Numbered from the stretch's first letter, positions 1 to 11,569 are shown. The stretch is 64,000 nucleotides of DNA from Odontesthes bonariensis (GCF_027942865.1 NC_134511.1:1698067-1762066); one strand, 5' to 3'. Program-made: numbers and translations. Notes: generated from the sequence alone by a model not told the origin.

Positions 1-35
1 CTGGGTTCAATGTGTGCGAGCGTGTTGGTTCTGAC

Positions 36-3000
36 CGCGTTGAGCACAATGTGGTGCAGACAGCGGACTCCCAGCATGCAGTTCTCTGGCCTGTAGTGGT
101 CGCTGAGGACGAGAGCGGGGGGCAGGAGGCGGAGCAGGTGGGGGGACAGGGAGGGGCGGGTCACCTGTGGAAACCAGCACACCTGGGTTTAACAAGCTTT
201 CTCTGGCACGAGCACAGACAGAACAACCAATCAATGAGCAGAACAGAGACGGAACATCTATGATCAATAATATGTGAAAATAGCTGGAATCGTTTTTGAT
301 TGAGTGAAGATCAAAGGTCAAGCTGACCTGCAGGAGAGTCCACGCGAACACCAGCTTCACTGCCTCACAACGCTGCCACGAGTCCCTGCAACACACACGA
401 GCACACACGTTAAAGCCACGCTGCAGAACGAGCAACGTTATTACAAACGGATGGAACATCAGGAGTGTTGAACCCTTTAAGCCCCGCCTCCTGAATTAAA
501 CAGGCTGAAAGTCCCACATTAGCACCACATAACAGAATTTATCTGAATTATCCCTGAAGTCAGGTGTCTTCATGTTCAAAATGTTCCCATAAACTGATGA
601 AAGAACTAAAAATATTTATTATTTAAAATAAATATTTTATTTAAAATAAATAAAACGGGAAGCGTTTGGCCGTTAGCTCACGCAGCTAACAGGAAGCGTT
701 TGGCCGTTAGCTCACGCATCTAACAGGAAGCGTTTGGCCGTTAGCTCACGCAGCTAACAGGAAGTGTTTGGCCGATAGCTCATGCAGCTAACAGGAAGCG
801 TTTGGCCGTTAGCTCACGCAGCTAACAGGAAGTGTTTGGCCGTTAGCTCACGCAGCTAACAGGAAGCGTTTGGCCGTTAGCTCACGCAGCTAACAGGAAG
901 CGTTTGGCCGTTAGCTCATGCAGCTAACAGGAAGCGTTTGACCATTAGCTCAAGCAACTAATAGGAAGCGTTTGGCCGTTAGCTCATGCAGCTAACAGGA
1001 AGCGTTTGGCCAATAGTTCACGCAGCTAACAGGAAGCGTTTGGCCGTTAGCTCATGCAGCTAACAGGAAGCATTTGGCCGTTAGCTCAAGCAACTAACAG
1101 GAAGCGTTTGGTCGTTAGCTCATGCAGCTAACAGGAAGCGTTTGGCCGTTAGCTCATGCAGCTAACAGGAAGCGTTTGGCCGATAGTTCACGCAGCTAAC
1201 AGGAAGTGTTTGGCCGTTAGCTCACGCAGCTAACAGGAAGCGTTTGGCCGTTAGCTCACGCAGCTAACAGGAAGCGTTTGGCCGTTAGCTCACGCAGCTA
1301 ACAGGAAGCGTTTGGCCGTTAGCTGACGTAGCTAACAGGAAGCGTTTGGCCGTTAGCTCACACAGCTAACAAGAAGCGTTTGGCCATTAGCTCATGCAGC
1401 TAACAGGAAGCGTTTGGCCGTTAGCTCACGCAGCTAACAGGAAGCGTTTGGCCGTTAGCCAACGTTACACACACAGTTCTCAGGTCTCACTTGGTCAGCT
1501 GAGGCTGCAGGACGTCCAGGACTCCTCCCAGAATTCCATTTTTCTCCTCGTCGCCCATCAAGAGGTGGGCGGAGTTTGTCCAGCGTCCCGCCGTCAGCAG
1601 CGCCTCCTGCAGGCGGCGTGCGGCCGCTCTGGAAGAGGAGGAGGTCCAAACCTGATCCTGGAACACAAACAGAACCGGCTGTCAGAACCGGCAGCATCAG
1701 CACCGCCTGCTTCGGCGCGCTGCGACTCACCTGGAAATGTGTGACGGCGAACACACAGATGGGCGGAGCCACAGCGTGCAGCAGCCCGGCCGCACCTTCT
1801 CCCTCCCACTTTCTCAACAGCACCGTGAGGGCGGAGCTTACTGCCGCGGCTCGGCTCGGGACGTCCTGATAGGCCGCCGCGGTCGGAGAGCTGCACTCGT
1901 CCTCGCACAGCGGCAGAGCTGCGCAGCCAATCAGAGCGCCGATCAGGGACACATACGCTGCTCGAAGCTCCGCCCATCCGCCTGAGCCCGAAGAGAACAA
2001 CCAATCAGATTCCGCGGCCTGGACGAGCCGCTCCACTTGACCAATCAGGGAGCCGATCTCAGAGGGTTTATCGGCCGCACCGATCAGCTTCTCCTGCAGC
2101 CGAGAAAGGAGCTCTGTGATTGGAGGGAGAGGGGGGCGGGGCTTCTCTGAGAGCGGGGAGGAGAGATGAAGGTCACAAAGAAGAGACGACAGCTCCATCC
2201 TGAGGAAGAGGAGAAAGAGCGGATGTTTCAGTCTGTTCAACGGCTGAGAAACAAGGCCTGAATCGACTCTTCTTAAACCCACGGATATAAACATGCGTCA
2301 CACCATCAGAGCTGGTCATTGGTTGGCAGAGACGGAGGGCGGAGTCAGATTAGCATATTCAGTTTTAAAGGCTTGAGCTTTTATTTTGTACGGTTTGGAA
2401 ATACCCGGACACATTTTCAGAGGATTTAATACAGCCGCAGCTCGACTTTAAAGGGTGAGTGCTTTGATGAGCACAGGGGGAGGAGCCTCAAGGGGAGGAG
2501 CCTCAAGGGGAGGAGCCTCAGGGAGAGGAGCCTCAGGGGGAGGAGCCTCAAGGGGAGGAGCCTCAGGGGGAGGAGTTTAAGTATCTCTGGTTCTTGTTCT
2601 CAGTGATGGTGGGTTGGAGTTAGAGATTGGGTCTGATGATTGCATATTCTCTGATATATACAGAATGAGCTGTTAGCTCATGCAGCTAACAGGAAGTGTT
2701 TGGCCGTTAGCTCACGCAGCTAACAGGAAGTGTTTGGCCGTTAGCTCACGCAGCTAACAGGAAGTGTTTGGATGTTACCTCATGCAGCTAACAGGAAGTG
2801 TTTGGACGTTAGCTCACGCAGCTAACAGGACGCGTTTGGACGTTAGCTCACGCAGCTAACAGGAAGTGTTTGGATGTTAGCTCACGCAGCTAACAGGAAG
2901 TGTTTTGACGTTAGCTCACGCAGCTAACAGGAAGTGTTTGGCCGTTAGCTCACGCAGCTAACAGGAAGTGTTTGGATGTTAGCTCATGCAGCTAACAGGA

Positions 3001-5312
3001 AGTGTTTGGACGTTAGCTCACGCAGCTAACAGGACGCGTTTGGACGTTAGCTCACGCAGCTAACAGGACGCGTTTGGACGTTAGCTCACGCAGCTAACAG
3101 GAAGTGTTTGGATGTTAGCTCACGCAGCTAACAGGAAGTGTTTGGATGTTAGCTCATGCAGCTAACAGGAAGTGTTTGGACGTTAGCTCACGCAGCTAAC
3201 AGGAAGTGTTTGGATGTTAGCTCACGCAGCTAACAGGAACTGTTTTGACGTTAGCTCACGCAGCTAACAGGAAGCGTTTGGACGTTAGCTCACACAGCTA
3301 ACAGGAAGCGTTTGGACGTTAGCTCACACAGCTAACAGGAAGCGTTTGGACGTTAGCTCATGACCAGTGGGCTCAGCATCCATCAGAAGATTCTGATCCA
3401 TGTTAGATATCAGCAGGATCTGTTGGCAGGTCAGAGCCAGAAATAAAACATGTAGAAACTAAATGTTAGAACATGTAGAACCCATATAGAACCCATTCAG
3501 CCGCCATGTTGTTTGACTGTAACTGCAGCTTTGTGTTAAGCTAACAGGTTTTTAACTCTACACGAGCTCAAAGATTTTATTATTGTCAATTCACCTCCTG
3601 TACATACAGGGGATCAAAATGCTGTTTTTATTTCACCTCTGTTATAAAAAGAGGATAAAAAGAGGATTAAAATTAAAAAACTAAAAAGTCAAAAATATAA
3701 TTAAAATAAACATGAGACCTAAAGCAGATTTTTAGTTCAGATTAAAGTGAAAAAAGGATATAAAGTGAGTAAATCTGAACGTTTCCGATTCTTTCAAAGA
3801 AAAGCCCGGGAATGTTTGGCCGCGCACGCGCACTGAGTTACGTTTTTCGTGATTTGATGACGTCTGAAGTGCAGGCCTTTTTATCATGGTTACTCATCTT
3901 CAAGCACAACTCCTCTCCTCATCGATACTTCATATGGAATAATAAGGACATTTTATTTAGGAAGAAAACTTTATTTTTGGATACCTGGTTTAATCATAAC
4001 ATTATTCTGGTTGATCTGCTGTTTAACAGCGTTGGCACGTTGCTGAGTTATGAGGAATTTCTCTCTAAATTTAATATTCCCCATTTCTTCTGGAGAATTC
4101 GCAAAAGTTTTTGGCGCTTTTTCTACAAAGATTTGCATGTTATTCAAACAGAGGACAAGACTCAGTTATCATAAGTCTCCAACTCTTACTCCCATACATT
4201 CTCCTGTTGGAAAAATAGGTTTTAACCCTCTTCTTGGTAACAACAATAAGTCAGTTAGATCCCCGTTTCAGAAGGAGGCGAATTCTACTCCTGCTGTCGG
4301 GCCTTTTTGGAATCGCTTTCAGATTAATATATCTTGGAAATTTACCTGGTTGCTCCCAAATCACTTTCTTCTCACTAACAGGGTAAAGGAAGTGTCCTTT
4401 AAACTCATTCACAGGATCTACCCTGCTAAAGACCACCTAAAGAAGTTCAGCTCTAACATTAATGTAAACTGTACCTTTTGTGACCTTTGCCCTGAGTCCA
4501 TTACTCATTTGTTCTGGTTGTGTCCTCATTGTAAAGATTTCTGGCAACATTTTTTGTAATTTTGTTGACTTAAAAATATCAGTAAGCTTCCAGTTGTACT
4601 GGCAACATGTCCTGTTTGGGTTTCAACTAAGTGGCAAAATGAATCCGAAGGTTTTCTTTATTCATTTATTAATTCTCAAAGCTAAATTTCACATACACAA
4701 ATGAAAATTTTTGAAAAGAAAACCAAATTTCTATGTTTTTTTGATTGAATTAAAGCAATACTTGCTCACAATTAAACCGTCAACTAATCATAAAGCAAAA
4801 ACAACAATATGGGCTTGTTCCCAACTTGGGATTATGGACGAACTGTTGTCCTAAATCTTTGTTTTATTATTATTTTTTTTTTTTTTTACACGAGACTCCT
4901 TGGCACATATGTCAGTTTGTTCAATAGTTTTCTTTTTGCAAGAGTTTTGTGACTGTCATTCTCTTATTATTATTCTTATCCTTATGCTCACCTTGGCTGG
5001 CTTTTTTTTTTTTTTTTTTTTTTTTGACGTTATGTACACATTTATATTTCGTTATTCTGCTTTGTTGCAAATAAAGTTCTTAAAAATAAATAGATAAATA
5101 AATAAATGACGTCTGAAGTGAAGGGACTTCCGCCTCTTTGTAGGAAACTGTTAAAACTGTTTTCTGCTACGTCGTTTATCATCGATTAAAATACAAAACA
5201 ACTGTTGGAATGATCGATAGTTAGACATTAGCTCATCTTCATCACGGGATCATCATCCTCATCACCATTAAACTGACCTCAGAGCAGCGCTTTCTTCTTC
5301 GTCCTCCTTCAT
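36..5312 (-). CDS. tti2: tti2, TELO2-interacting protein 2 (5' part; 3' end beyond the window)
   Basis: TTI2 works with TELO2 and TTI1 in the cytosolic TTT complex, which with HSP90 matures PIKK kinases such as mTOR, ATM and ATR. Coding exons read on the minus strand are 5278-5312, 1731-2199, 1491-1657, 328-385 and 36-164. All junctions are GT-AG and the frame stays open across them (35+469+167+58+129 nt). Recognition rests on the stretches VFAVTHFQ, KDSWQRCEAVKLVFAWTLLQ, VTRPSLSPHLL and SDHYRPENCMLGVRCLHHIV, which align with the vertebrate family. The exon holding MELSSLLCDL follows a strong acceptor (CTCTTCCTCAG), so I place the start in a small upstream exon giving MKEDEEESAALR in frame. 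If that is wrong, the start is the Met at 2198. The donor at 35 (GTCAGA) is inferred from where the homology stops. Introns carry two 34-bp repeat arrays and a LINE. Confidence 0.9.
655..1461. repeat. 34-bp minisatellite array 1 (tti2 intron)
   Basis: About 23 tandem copies of a 34-bp unit, with scattered substitutions such as C/T in CACGC/CATGC. Each unit contains the inverted repeat GTTAGCT-CACGC-AGCTAAC, a 7-bp stem with a 5-nt loop. The array lies between tti2 coding exons 1491-1657 and 328-385. Related arrays lie at 2.7-3.4 and 25.1-25.4 kb. Confidence 0.95.
2474..2578. repeat. 15-bp minisatellite GGGGAGGAGCCTCAA
   Basis: Seven tandem copies of a 15-bp G-rich unit, with a few G/A variants, in the first tti2 intron just upstream of the second 34-bp array. 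Confidence 0.9.
2668..3362. repeat. 34-bp minisatellite array 2 (tti2 first intron)
   Basis: About 20 tandem units of the same family as 655-1461, mostly the GGAAGTGTTTGG variant with some GGACGCGTTTGG variants. The hairpin core GTTAGCTCACGCAGCTAAC is kept in nearly every unit. The variant composition differs from array 1, which suggests separate local amplification. Confidence 0.93.
3872..5105 (+). mobile_element. 5'-truncated L1/Tx1-type LINE with 15-bp target-site duplication
   Basis: The insertion is bounded by the direct repeat ATGACGTCTGAAGTG at 3857-3871 and 5106-5120. The body encodes the end of an ORF2-like protein in two overlapping frames (about 3872-4174 and 4050-4559). It includes the C-terminal motif FKLIHRIYPAKDHLKKF followed by CTFCDLCPESITHLFWLCPH, a CxxC...HxxxxC knuckle typical of L1/Tx1-clade ORF2 ends. 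The two frames mark a frameshift. The 3' end is an AT-rich UTR closing in an AAATA-type tail. It sits in tti2 intron 1 in antisense orientation. Confidence 0.88.
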
Positions 5313-5329
5313 CTCCGCCAAACTTCATT

Positions 5330-5440
5330 CAGATTTTGTCGAATTTTAGAGGAAATCTGAGCGTGTCGCCCGAACCCCGCGGAACGTTTAACGGGGCGGA
5401 AAGTGTGCTTCACGGGAAGACTTCCGGCTAGGAACTAGCT
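5330..5440 (-). promoter_or_regulatory. probable tti2 promoter (TATA-less, CpG-containing)
   Basis: This GC-rich patch lies just upstream of the proposed first tti2 exon in an otherwise AT-rich region. It contains a GGGGCGG box (about 5393-5399) and ETS-type CTTCCGG sites (about 5421-5427), as is usual for housekeeping promoters. There is no TATA box. The placement is inferred from gene structure. Confidence 0.4.
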
Positions 5441-5611
5441 CTACAAGAAAGGTTCCTATGTCCCGATGTCACAATCAATTATTTTTTTGCATCAGAGATG
5501 ATAGATTAACTCTAGAATTTAAAAAAACGACAGTTTTAAACCAATTTATATTAATTACGAATAAATTGGGTATTAGAAGTGTCCAAATTTAGATTTTAAA
5601 ATGAACATATT

Positions 5612-5702
<91 letters not shown>

Positions 5703-6039
5703 GTACTTTATTCATTATTGGGAAATTGTTGTGTTGCAGCAGCATACAGTATAAAAGATATGTAAACAATTAAAGTAGAAACAAGCAAATAGAATAGAAT
5801 AAAATAAAATAAAATAAAAATTAGTGAATAAACATTAGCTATATACAGTATGAAGTTTTTTTGTTTTTTTTAATTAAAATATATTTTAAATAAACAAGAT
5901 AAAACTAAGGATAATAAAGATTAAATGTTACAAACATTCCCAGATGCTGCAGATGATAATTAGTTTGTCATGTTTACCGTTAAAATATAACTATATTCAA
6001 GCTTTAAAAGTACAGACTATATGATAAACAATGTTTATG
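5440..6039. repeat. GATA microsatellite joined to a LINE 3' tail
   Basis: A (GATA)n run at about 5613-5702 is followed by AAGTACTTTATTCATTATTG and then the GGGAAATTGTTGTGTTGCAG motif. The same motif recurs at 44231-44300 and, reversed, near 58800-58850. It resembles 3' ends of fish L2/Rex-type LINEs whose tail grew into a microsatellite. The rest of the interval is AT-rich with no gene signal. Confidence 0.75.
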
Positions 6040-6728
6040 TCAGAATCAGAATCAGCTTTATTGGCCAGGTTTGAGTAAACAAACAAGGAATTTGACTCCA
6101 GTTAAACTTCACCCGCAAAGTACAACACTCAACAATAACATAAAAGAATAAAAATTAGAACTACAGAACAGTAAGAATGGAATTTGAGTACGGGTGGTAA
6201 AATAAGGCTGTGTATGAGAATAATAAATACAGTATGTATATTTGCAATAAATAGACTCTATGGGTGGGAATGCAATTGTCCAGAGGGGTGTGCAGCTGGG
6301 AATGTCTTGTTGTCCCTGTCAGTGTACCGTGGACATGGACACCTCAACAGGTACAAGCTAAATGCAATAATACAATTGAAGAGGGTGAGAATAGTGCAAT
6401 ATCAGAATAGGCAGGTTAAGGGTTAGGTATAACTGTAGTGCAAGGCAGTTCAGTGCAGTAACAATGTGTTAATACTGTAACAAAAAGTTTTAAAGGTGCA
6501 GATGAGGATGATGAGCAGAACAGTTTGACTATGTTTGCTGTAGGGGGGGGGTGCTGTTCCTGGGTCTTTGTGTCGTCCGGTTTTGGAAAGCAGTGCCCTG
6601 AATCGTCTGCCAGAGGGGCAGAGATTTAATGGTTTGTGACCAGGATGTGAGGGGTCTGCAGAGATTTTTACTGCCCTTTTCTGCGTTTATGTTTATGCAT
6701 TTAGCAGACTTTGCTTTTATCCAAAGTG
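6040..6728 (-). mobile_element. L2/Rex-type LINE 3' region, inverted
   Basis: It begins with AGAATCAGAATCAGCTTTAT followed by TGGCCAGGTTTGAGTAAAC and AAGGAATTTGACTCC, a dispersed fish retroposon end read in reverse. It continues through about 600 bp of non-coding sequence ending near the TGCATTTAGCAGA repeat at 6697. No open reading frame of note is present. Confidence 0.6.
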
Positions 6729-6738
6729 ACTTACAAAT

Positions 6739-7873
6739 AGGGTTGCCAACCGTCCCTTGAAAAACTGAATCGTCCCGTATTGAGCTGAAAAGGGACGCAC
6801 TTTGTCCCGTATTAAAGTCTAAAAATAGTCAGTATCATGCCAATGGAAATTAATAACGGGGCTTTATATGAAAGTGTACGGTAAACTTGTTCCCAGACCC
6901 TGTCCTGCTCTGTGACCAATGAGCTGACAGCATATTCACACACGAGAATACGCTGTCAGCTCATTGGTCGAGGAGGTACTGTTGCTCGCGGAGAAGATAG
7001 CGGGAGACAACAAGGCAGCAGCCTGGGCGACAGTAAGCAGACAGCTTTAAGCAGTGGTGGACAAAGTACTCAACTCCAGTACTTTAGTTAAAGTATTGAT
7101 ACTCATGGTCAAATCTTACTCAACTACAAGTTCAAAATTTTACTCAAGTTAAAATACTGAAAAACTTACTTTTAAAAATACTTAAGTATTCAAAAGTACA
7201 AAGTACGTTTTCTAATATCAGTACATTGCTGTATTGTTTTCTGAATGCTTTTACAGAACCATGTAACTCTGAAACCACTTAATGTAGACTTTTTGCACCA
7301 CTCTGCTACAGAATAACAACAGCACGGCAGCTCTGAGCTAACAGCTAACAGCTCTGAGCTAACAGCTAACAGCTCTGAGCTAACAGCTAACAGCTCTGAG
7401 CTAACAGCTCTGAGCTAACAGTGCAATAGTACGCGTTCATCCATTCATTGGTCGTAAAGTATCTGTGAAATAGACAGATAATAAACGGATATAAACGGAT
7501 CTCCAGTGATCTAAATATCTTCCGAAGGACGCCGACTTTCACCAAACTATTATCAGTGAGAAGATGAACGTATTTTATGCCAGAAATAAGGTCCAGGTTT
7601 TAAAAAAAACGAACTTCTCCTTTAAGAAAGATACTTATTTTATTCAGTTAATTTTGTTATTTTGTATTAAAGTGAATTCCTGAATAATAATTTGTTTCAC
7701 ATGTGTTCATGTCACTCAAAAAAATATGCATCTAATTCAATTCAGGTTAAAAAATAGTTAAAAAATCGTTTCACTCACAAAAAAAAGGGGCTAAAAAATT
7801 CACCAGGCCAGAAAGGGTGAAGGCCCTTCTGATGAGCTGTCCCTTATTTATTTTTCAGGGAGTTGGCAACCCT
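6739..7873. mobile_element. 1.1-kb DNA transposon with 10-bp target-site duplication
   Basis: Terminal inverted repeats AGGGTTGCCAAC / GTTGGCAACCCT are flanked by a perfect ACTTACAAAT duplication at 6729-6738 and 7874-7883. The right end reads GACAG..TTATTTATTTTTCAGGGAG. There is no transposase frame, so it is non-autonomous. A 10-bp duplication fits Mutator-like elements better than hAT (8 bp). It landed inside another dispersed repeat (TTTATCCAAAGTGACTTACA). A shorter relative lies at 27497-28190. Confidence 0.85.
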
Positions 7874-7883
7874 ACTTACAAAT

Positions 7884-8465
7884 GAGGATATAACATTATA
7901 GCTAACGTCAAAGCTAACAATAAGCTACATGGAAGGACACCACCAGTCAGACTCTCAGAGGGGACAGGGTAGAGATAGAGTTCAGATTTAGAGGGAAGTA
8001 AAGGACAGGAGATGCTCTCTGAACAGCTGGGTCTTGAGTTTATTGAAGATATTCAGGGACGCCCCTGTTCCAGCCTCGTTTTGGTGTTGATGAAGGTAGT
8101 CCGGCTAGTTGGCTGGGGTTTAAAAAATAAAGCTTCTCAGAACAATATGCGTTCAACAGAGTAATACATTTGCATCACAGAATGGTTCTCCAGGAAAAAG
8201 TCAGAGCTCACAATCTCTTGGCCCTATTTTCTCTCTACCAGCTTCTACATTTGGTCTGTAGTCAGGACAGAAGTGTGCAGCTTGAACTCCCGGAGTCCTT
8301 TAGGAGAGGAGACGAGGAGACATCTGTTGGAGAATCGTGTAATTTAAGTTCAGACGGAGCTGTTGGAGGCGGAGTTCTGCCTTCCAGCTGACATATTTTA
8401 TCTGTTAGCTGTTCTTTTCTACCAGTGATCCCTTCTTCTTGTGTTCAGAAAGGCAGCAGATGGAA
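7884..8465. mobile_element. composite of transposon fragments
   Basis: The first part is the right flank of the host repeat split by the 6739-7873 insertion. From about 8089 to 8220 the sequence matches one arm of the TTAA element at 28945-30330 (GGTAGTCCGGCTAGTTGGCT and following). No gene is seen. The open frame at 8170-8391 lies within this repeat. Confidence 0.55.
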
Positions 8466-9084
8466 TTAACCCTTTGTGCGGTCTTAACATTCTGTTTACT
8501 CCCCTTTGCCCTACGGGTCAAAAATGGCCAAAATAAAGCAACTTAATTGAATTTTAAATCCAAAATCTATTTTGTATGATGAAACCACCTGTTATTTATC
8601 TATTCAACTCAATTCAATACATTTTTTATCATGTATTTTTTGTTACACAATACAAAAAGACAATCACCAGTTTTCAGGATTACACTTTTTTTTTTTTTTT
8701 GGTCAGTTGGACCAACAGTTTTCTTGTTTTCTCAGTTTTCTTTTACATAATAAAGGTTTATTATTGCTATTATATATATGTGAAGTAATTACTTCTGAAT
8801 TAATTATATTGAAAGGGAAAAAAACAGTGAACTTTTTTCTGGCGTTTAAATGTTTTTATAATTCACGGGTCAAAAATGAGCCATAAGACAATCTTTGTAC
8901 CCTAGTGGTGTACAGCCCACATGGGAACATAAACAAAAATAAAGTCTGACTTTTTCTAATGATGGGGTCCCTTTAGGAAAAGTCATAACATTTCAAGTTG
9001 GAAAAAAATAGTTTAAGGTGTTTTTTCTACAGCTAAACATGGCAGTGGCTCACTTTGGACCTGCAAGACAACAGGAGGGGTTAA
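8466..9084. mobile_element. TTAA-site DNA element, copy 1
   Basis: Bounded by TTAA at 8466-8469 and 9081-9084. The left end reads TTAACCCTTTGTGCGGTCTT and the right end ...AAGACAACAGGAGGGGTTAA. A homologous copy lies inverted at 60937-61836. TTAA duplication points to piggyBac or Kolobok-type transposition. There is no transposase. Confidence 0.7.
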
Positions 9085-9105
9085 AAAAAACCAACAGAAC
9101 CAGGA

Positions 9106-9596
9106 TCAGAACCTGGATAGGAACCTGGATCGGAACCTGGACCGGAACCTGGACCGGAACCTGGACCGGAACCTGGACCGGAACCTGGATCGGAACCTGG
9201 ATCAGGACCTGAACAGAACCTGGATAGGAACCTGGACCGGAACCTGGATAGGAACCTGGATTCAGAACCTGAACCGGAACCTGGATCGGAACCTGGACCG
9301 GAACCTGAACAGAACCTGGACCGGAACCTGGATCGGAACCTGAACAGAACCTGGATCAGAACCTGGATCAGAACCTGAACCGGAACCTGGACCGGAACCT
9401 GGATAGGAACCTGGATTCAGAACCTGAACCGGAACCTGGATCGGAACCTGGATCGGGACCTGAACAGAACCTGGATAGGAACCTGGATCGGAACCTGGAT
9501 CGGGACCTGAACAGAACCTGGATAGGAACCTGGATTGGAACCTGGATAGGAACCTGAACCGGAACCTGGATCAGAACCTGGATCGAAACCTGGATG
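9106..9596. repeat. 12-bp GGAACCTGGACC minisatellite
   Basis: About 40 units of GGAACCTGG(A/T)(C/T)(C/G) type, with CAGAACCTGAAC variants. The period is a multiple of three, so long frames such as GTWTGTWTGT (plus) and RFRSRFLSRF (minus) stay open. These are repeat artefacts. Confidence 0.92.
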
Positions 9597-9599
9597 ACA

Positions 9600-10330
9600 G
9601 CTGTGAATCTTTTCCTTCCAGTTATCCTGGATGTTCTGAACTTTCTGTTTCCTCTGAACTGGGGTAATGACACGTCTTCCTCCTGCGTCTGCGTCACTCT
9701 GAAGTGTTTTCCTTTACCATGAAAGGATCCTGTGATCACCCACCTGTTGTCTTCAATGGAAGCGCAGGCCTTTAAATCTTATTGATCTTTCCTTCTGGTT
9801 TCTTATCATCCTGCAGACTTCAGATGACCTGATGAGCTAACGTTTCTCTGCCCTCTGAGGCCCTTCGACGCGCCGCAGGTTCACAGAAAGGTAAAAAGCA
9901 GCAGACGTTATTAACTAATGAGGACATGATGAAGGACGAGCCCCGGCTGTCCGTGACAGACCTGCACTCACACGTCAGCCGTGTGAGTTTGTGGCGACAT
10001 TAGCAGCAGATTAAAGTCCTTACACGCAGCTAAATGATTTCTAACCTCGTATTTACCATAAATCAGTAGCACGGGTTCAGATTCAAAGGCTGAGCTGTTT
10101 CCTGTCTGTTAGCGCAGCAGCAGCCACATCAGAACGGGTTAAACAGCTTTGATGACTCCACACACACACACAGATTAGCTCAGAGTGTGTTTATTCATAT
10201 TTCAAAGAGGGAGGAAATGTTTTGAAGCGGCTGAGATCTGATGTCTCAGGATGTGATTAACACCAACACACGCAGACCGCTAAATGTGCTGTAATCACTA
10301 CAAGTGTCGCAGTTTGTAGAATCAGAGAGA
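9600..10330. other. intergenic, nothing recognised
   Basis: Unique-looking sequence of mixed composition with a short CA run near 10160. I see no exon with convincing splice sites and no repeat family that I recognise. Confidence 0.5.
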
Positions 10331-10336
10331 GCCTGT

Positions 10337-11569
10337 TCATGGTTCAGTCCCAGCTCTGCCTGCCTGGCCTGGTTCCACAGTCCACTGACTGGACTTTACT
10401 GCCTCATCTGACACTTCCTTCACTATTTTCCTCACACTCTGTCCACTTACACCCAGCTCCCTCAGCAATGAGACAACAGACTTTGCAACAAATCCTCTAC
10501 ATCCTACTTCCACTGGACAGATTCTAACTTTCCATCCTCGCTGCTCTGCTTCTGCCCCCAACTCCACATATCTAAGCTTTTTCCTTTCATATGCTTCTGC
10601 TACTAATTCCTCCCAAGGAACAGTCAGCACTATGAAATAGACTCTCATTCTACTCCTAGACCACAAGACTATATCAGGCCTTAGATTTGTAGAGGCTATC
10701 TCCTGGGGAACAACAAGCGTATTTCCTAATCTACCTGTATCTCCCAATCACAAGCATCCTCCAAGCTGCCGTGCCTCCTTATCTTCTTATTAACTTTCTC
10801 CCCCTCTTGAACAAACTGAATTGTCACTCTTTGTACCTTAGACCCTCCTAAGTTTACCTGCCTTCGTTTATCTTCAATACCTGCAGCTAAACTTCTTAAT
10901 ACTTGGTCATGTCGCCATGTATACCGGCCTTGTGACAGACTAACCTTACAACCTGACAAAATATGCCTTAGAGTTGCAGTACCTGAACATAACGAACATA
11001 ACGGGTCTCCATTTACCCAGAGTTTTAGATTCAGGGGAGTTGGCAATACATCATATGTTGCCCCTGTCAAAAATCTAATACTCCTTTCCTCCATACTCCA
11101 CAGTTCTTTCCAACTAAGCTTTTTCTTCTCTACACCTTCCCAATTCAACCAGCGTCCCTGCTTAGCCTGAGCCACTGCCTTTGTACCCCTTAACATTTCC
11201 TCCTGTCTACGAATCTGCTCAACAACGAGCTTTCTCTTGTCCTTGGGACCTGCTCTACTCCACACCGGTTTGCCTGGGCCAAGCCCCAAGCCTCCCCGGC
11301 CTATTTGCACATTTTACCACACATCTCCTTCTTCCCTGATGCATTTTAACCTTTTAACCTCTAACTGACGTTATTTTCTGCCAGCCACAAGGACAAACCT
11401 GGAGCTTATTTCCCTCTAGCCTACCACTTTTATTTTGTCCAACTACGCTCTCTTTCCTCTGAGAACTATTCTGCCCAGTTCTAGCCCTAGAGACTAGGTC
11501 CGTGCCCCCATCCTTCATTGAGTCTCGTCTCCACCTCATAGTCATGTTCATTCCAGTGTCAGTTGCCAT
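10337..11569 (-). pseudogene. internally deleted R2-like retrotransposon (restriction-like endonuclease clade)
   Basis: Three minus-strand pieces line up with one retrotransposon protein. At 11354-11569 there is an N-terminal zinc-finger remnant (LQVCPCGWQKITSVRG). At 10726-11310 there is the C-terminal part with RSIRFLTGATYDVLPTPLNL and the knuckle CSLCSGTATLRHILSGC. At 10337-10747, in another frame, there is the endonuclease with the PD motif TNLRPDIVLWS, then LTVPWEE and EAYERKKLRYVEL. That arrangement (zinc finger, RT, CCHC knuckle, PD-(D/E)XK nuclease) is known for R2/NeSL/R4-type elements. The reverse transcriptase is missing entirely, so finger and C-terminus abut. A frameshift near 10740 separates the last two pieces. 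It is dead by any reading. The exact clade is not certain. Confidence 0.82.

Noticed and set aside
655..1461. CRISPR-like array of regular 34-bp units
   Set aside because: There are no unique spacers, units are contiguous, and the genome is a vertebrate.
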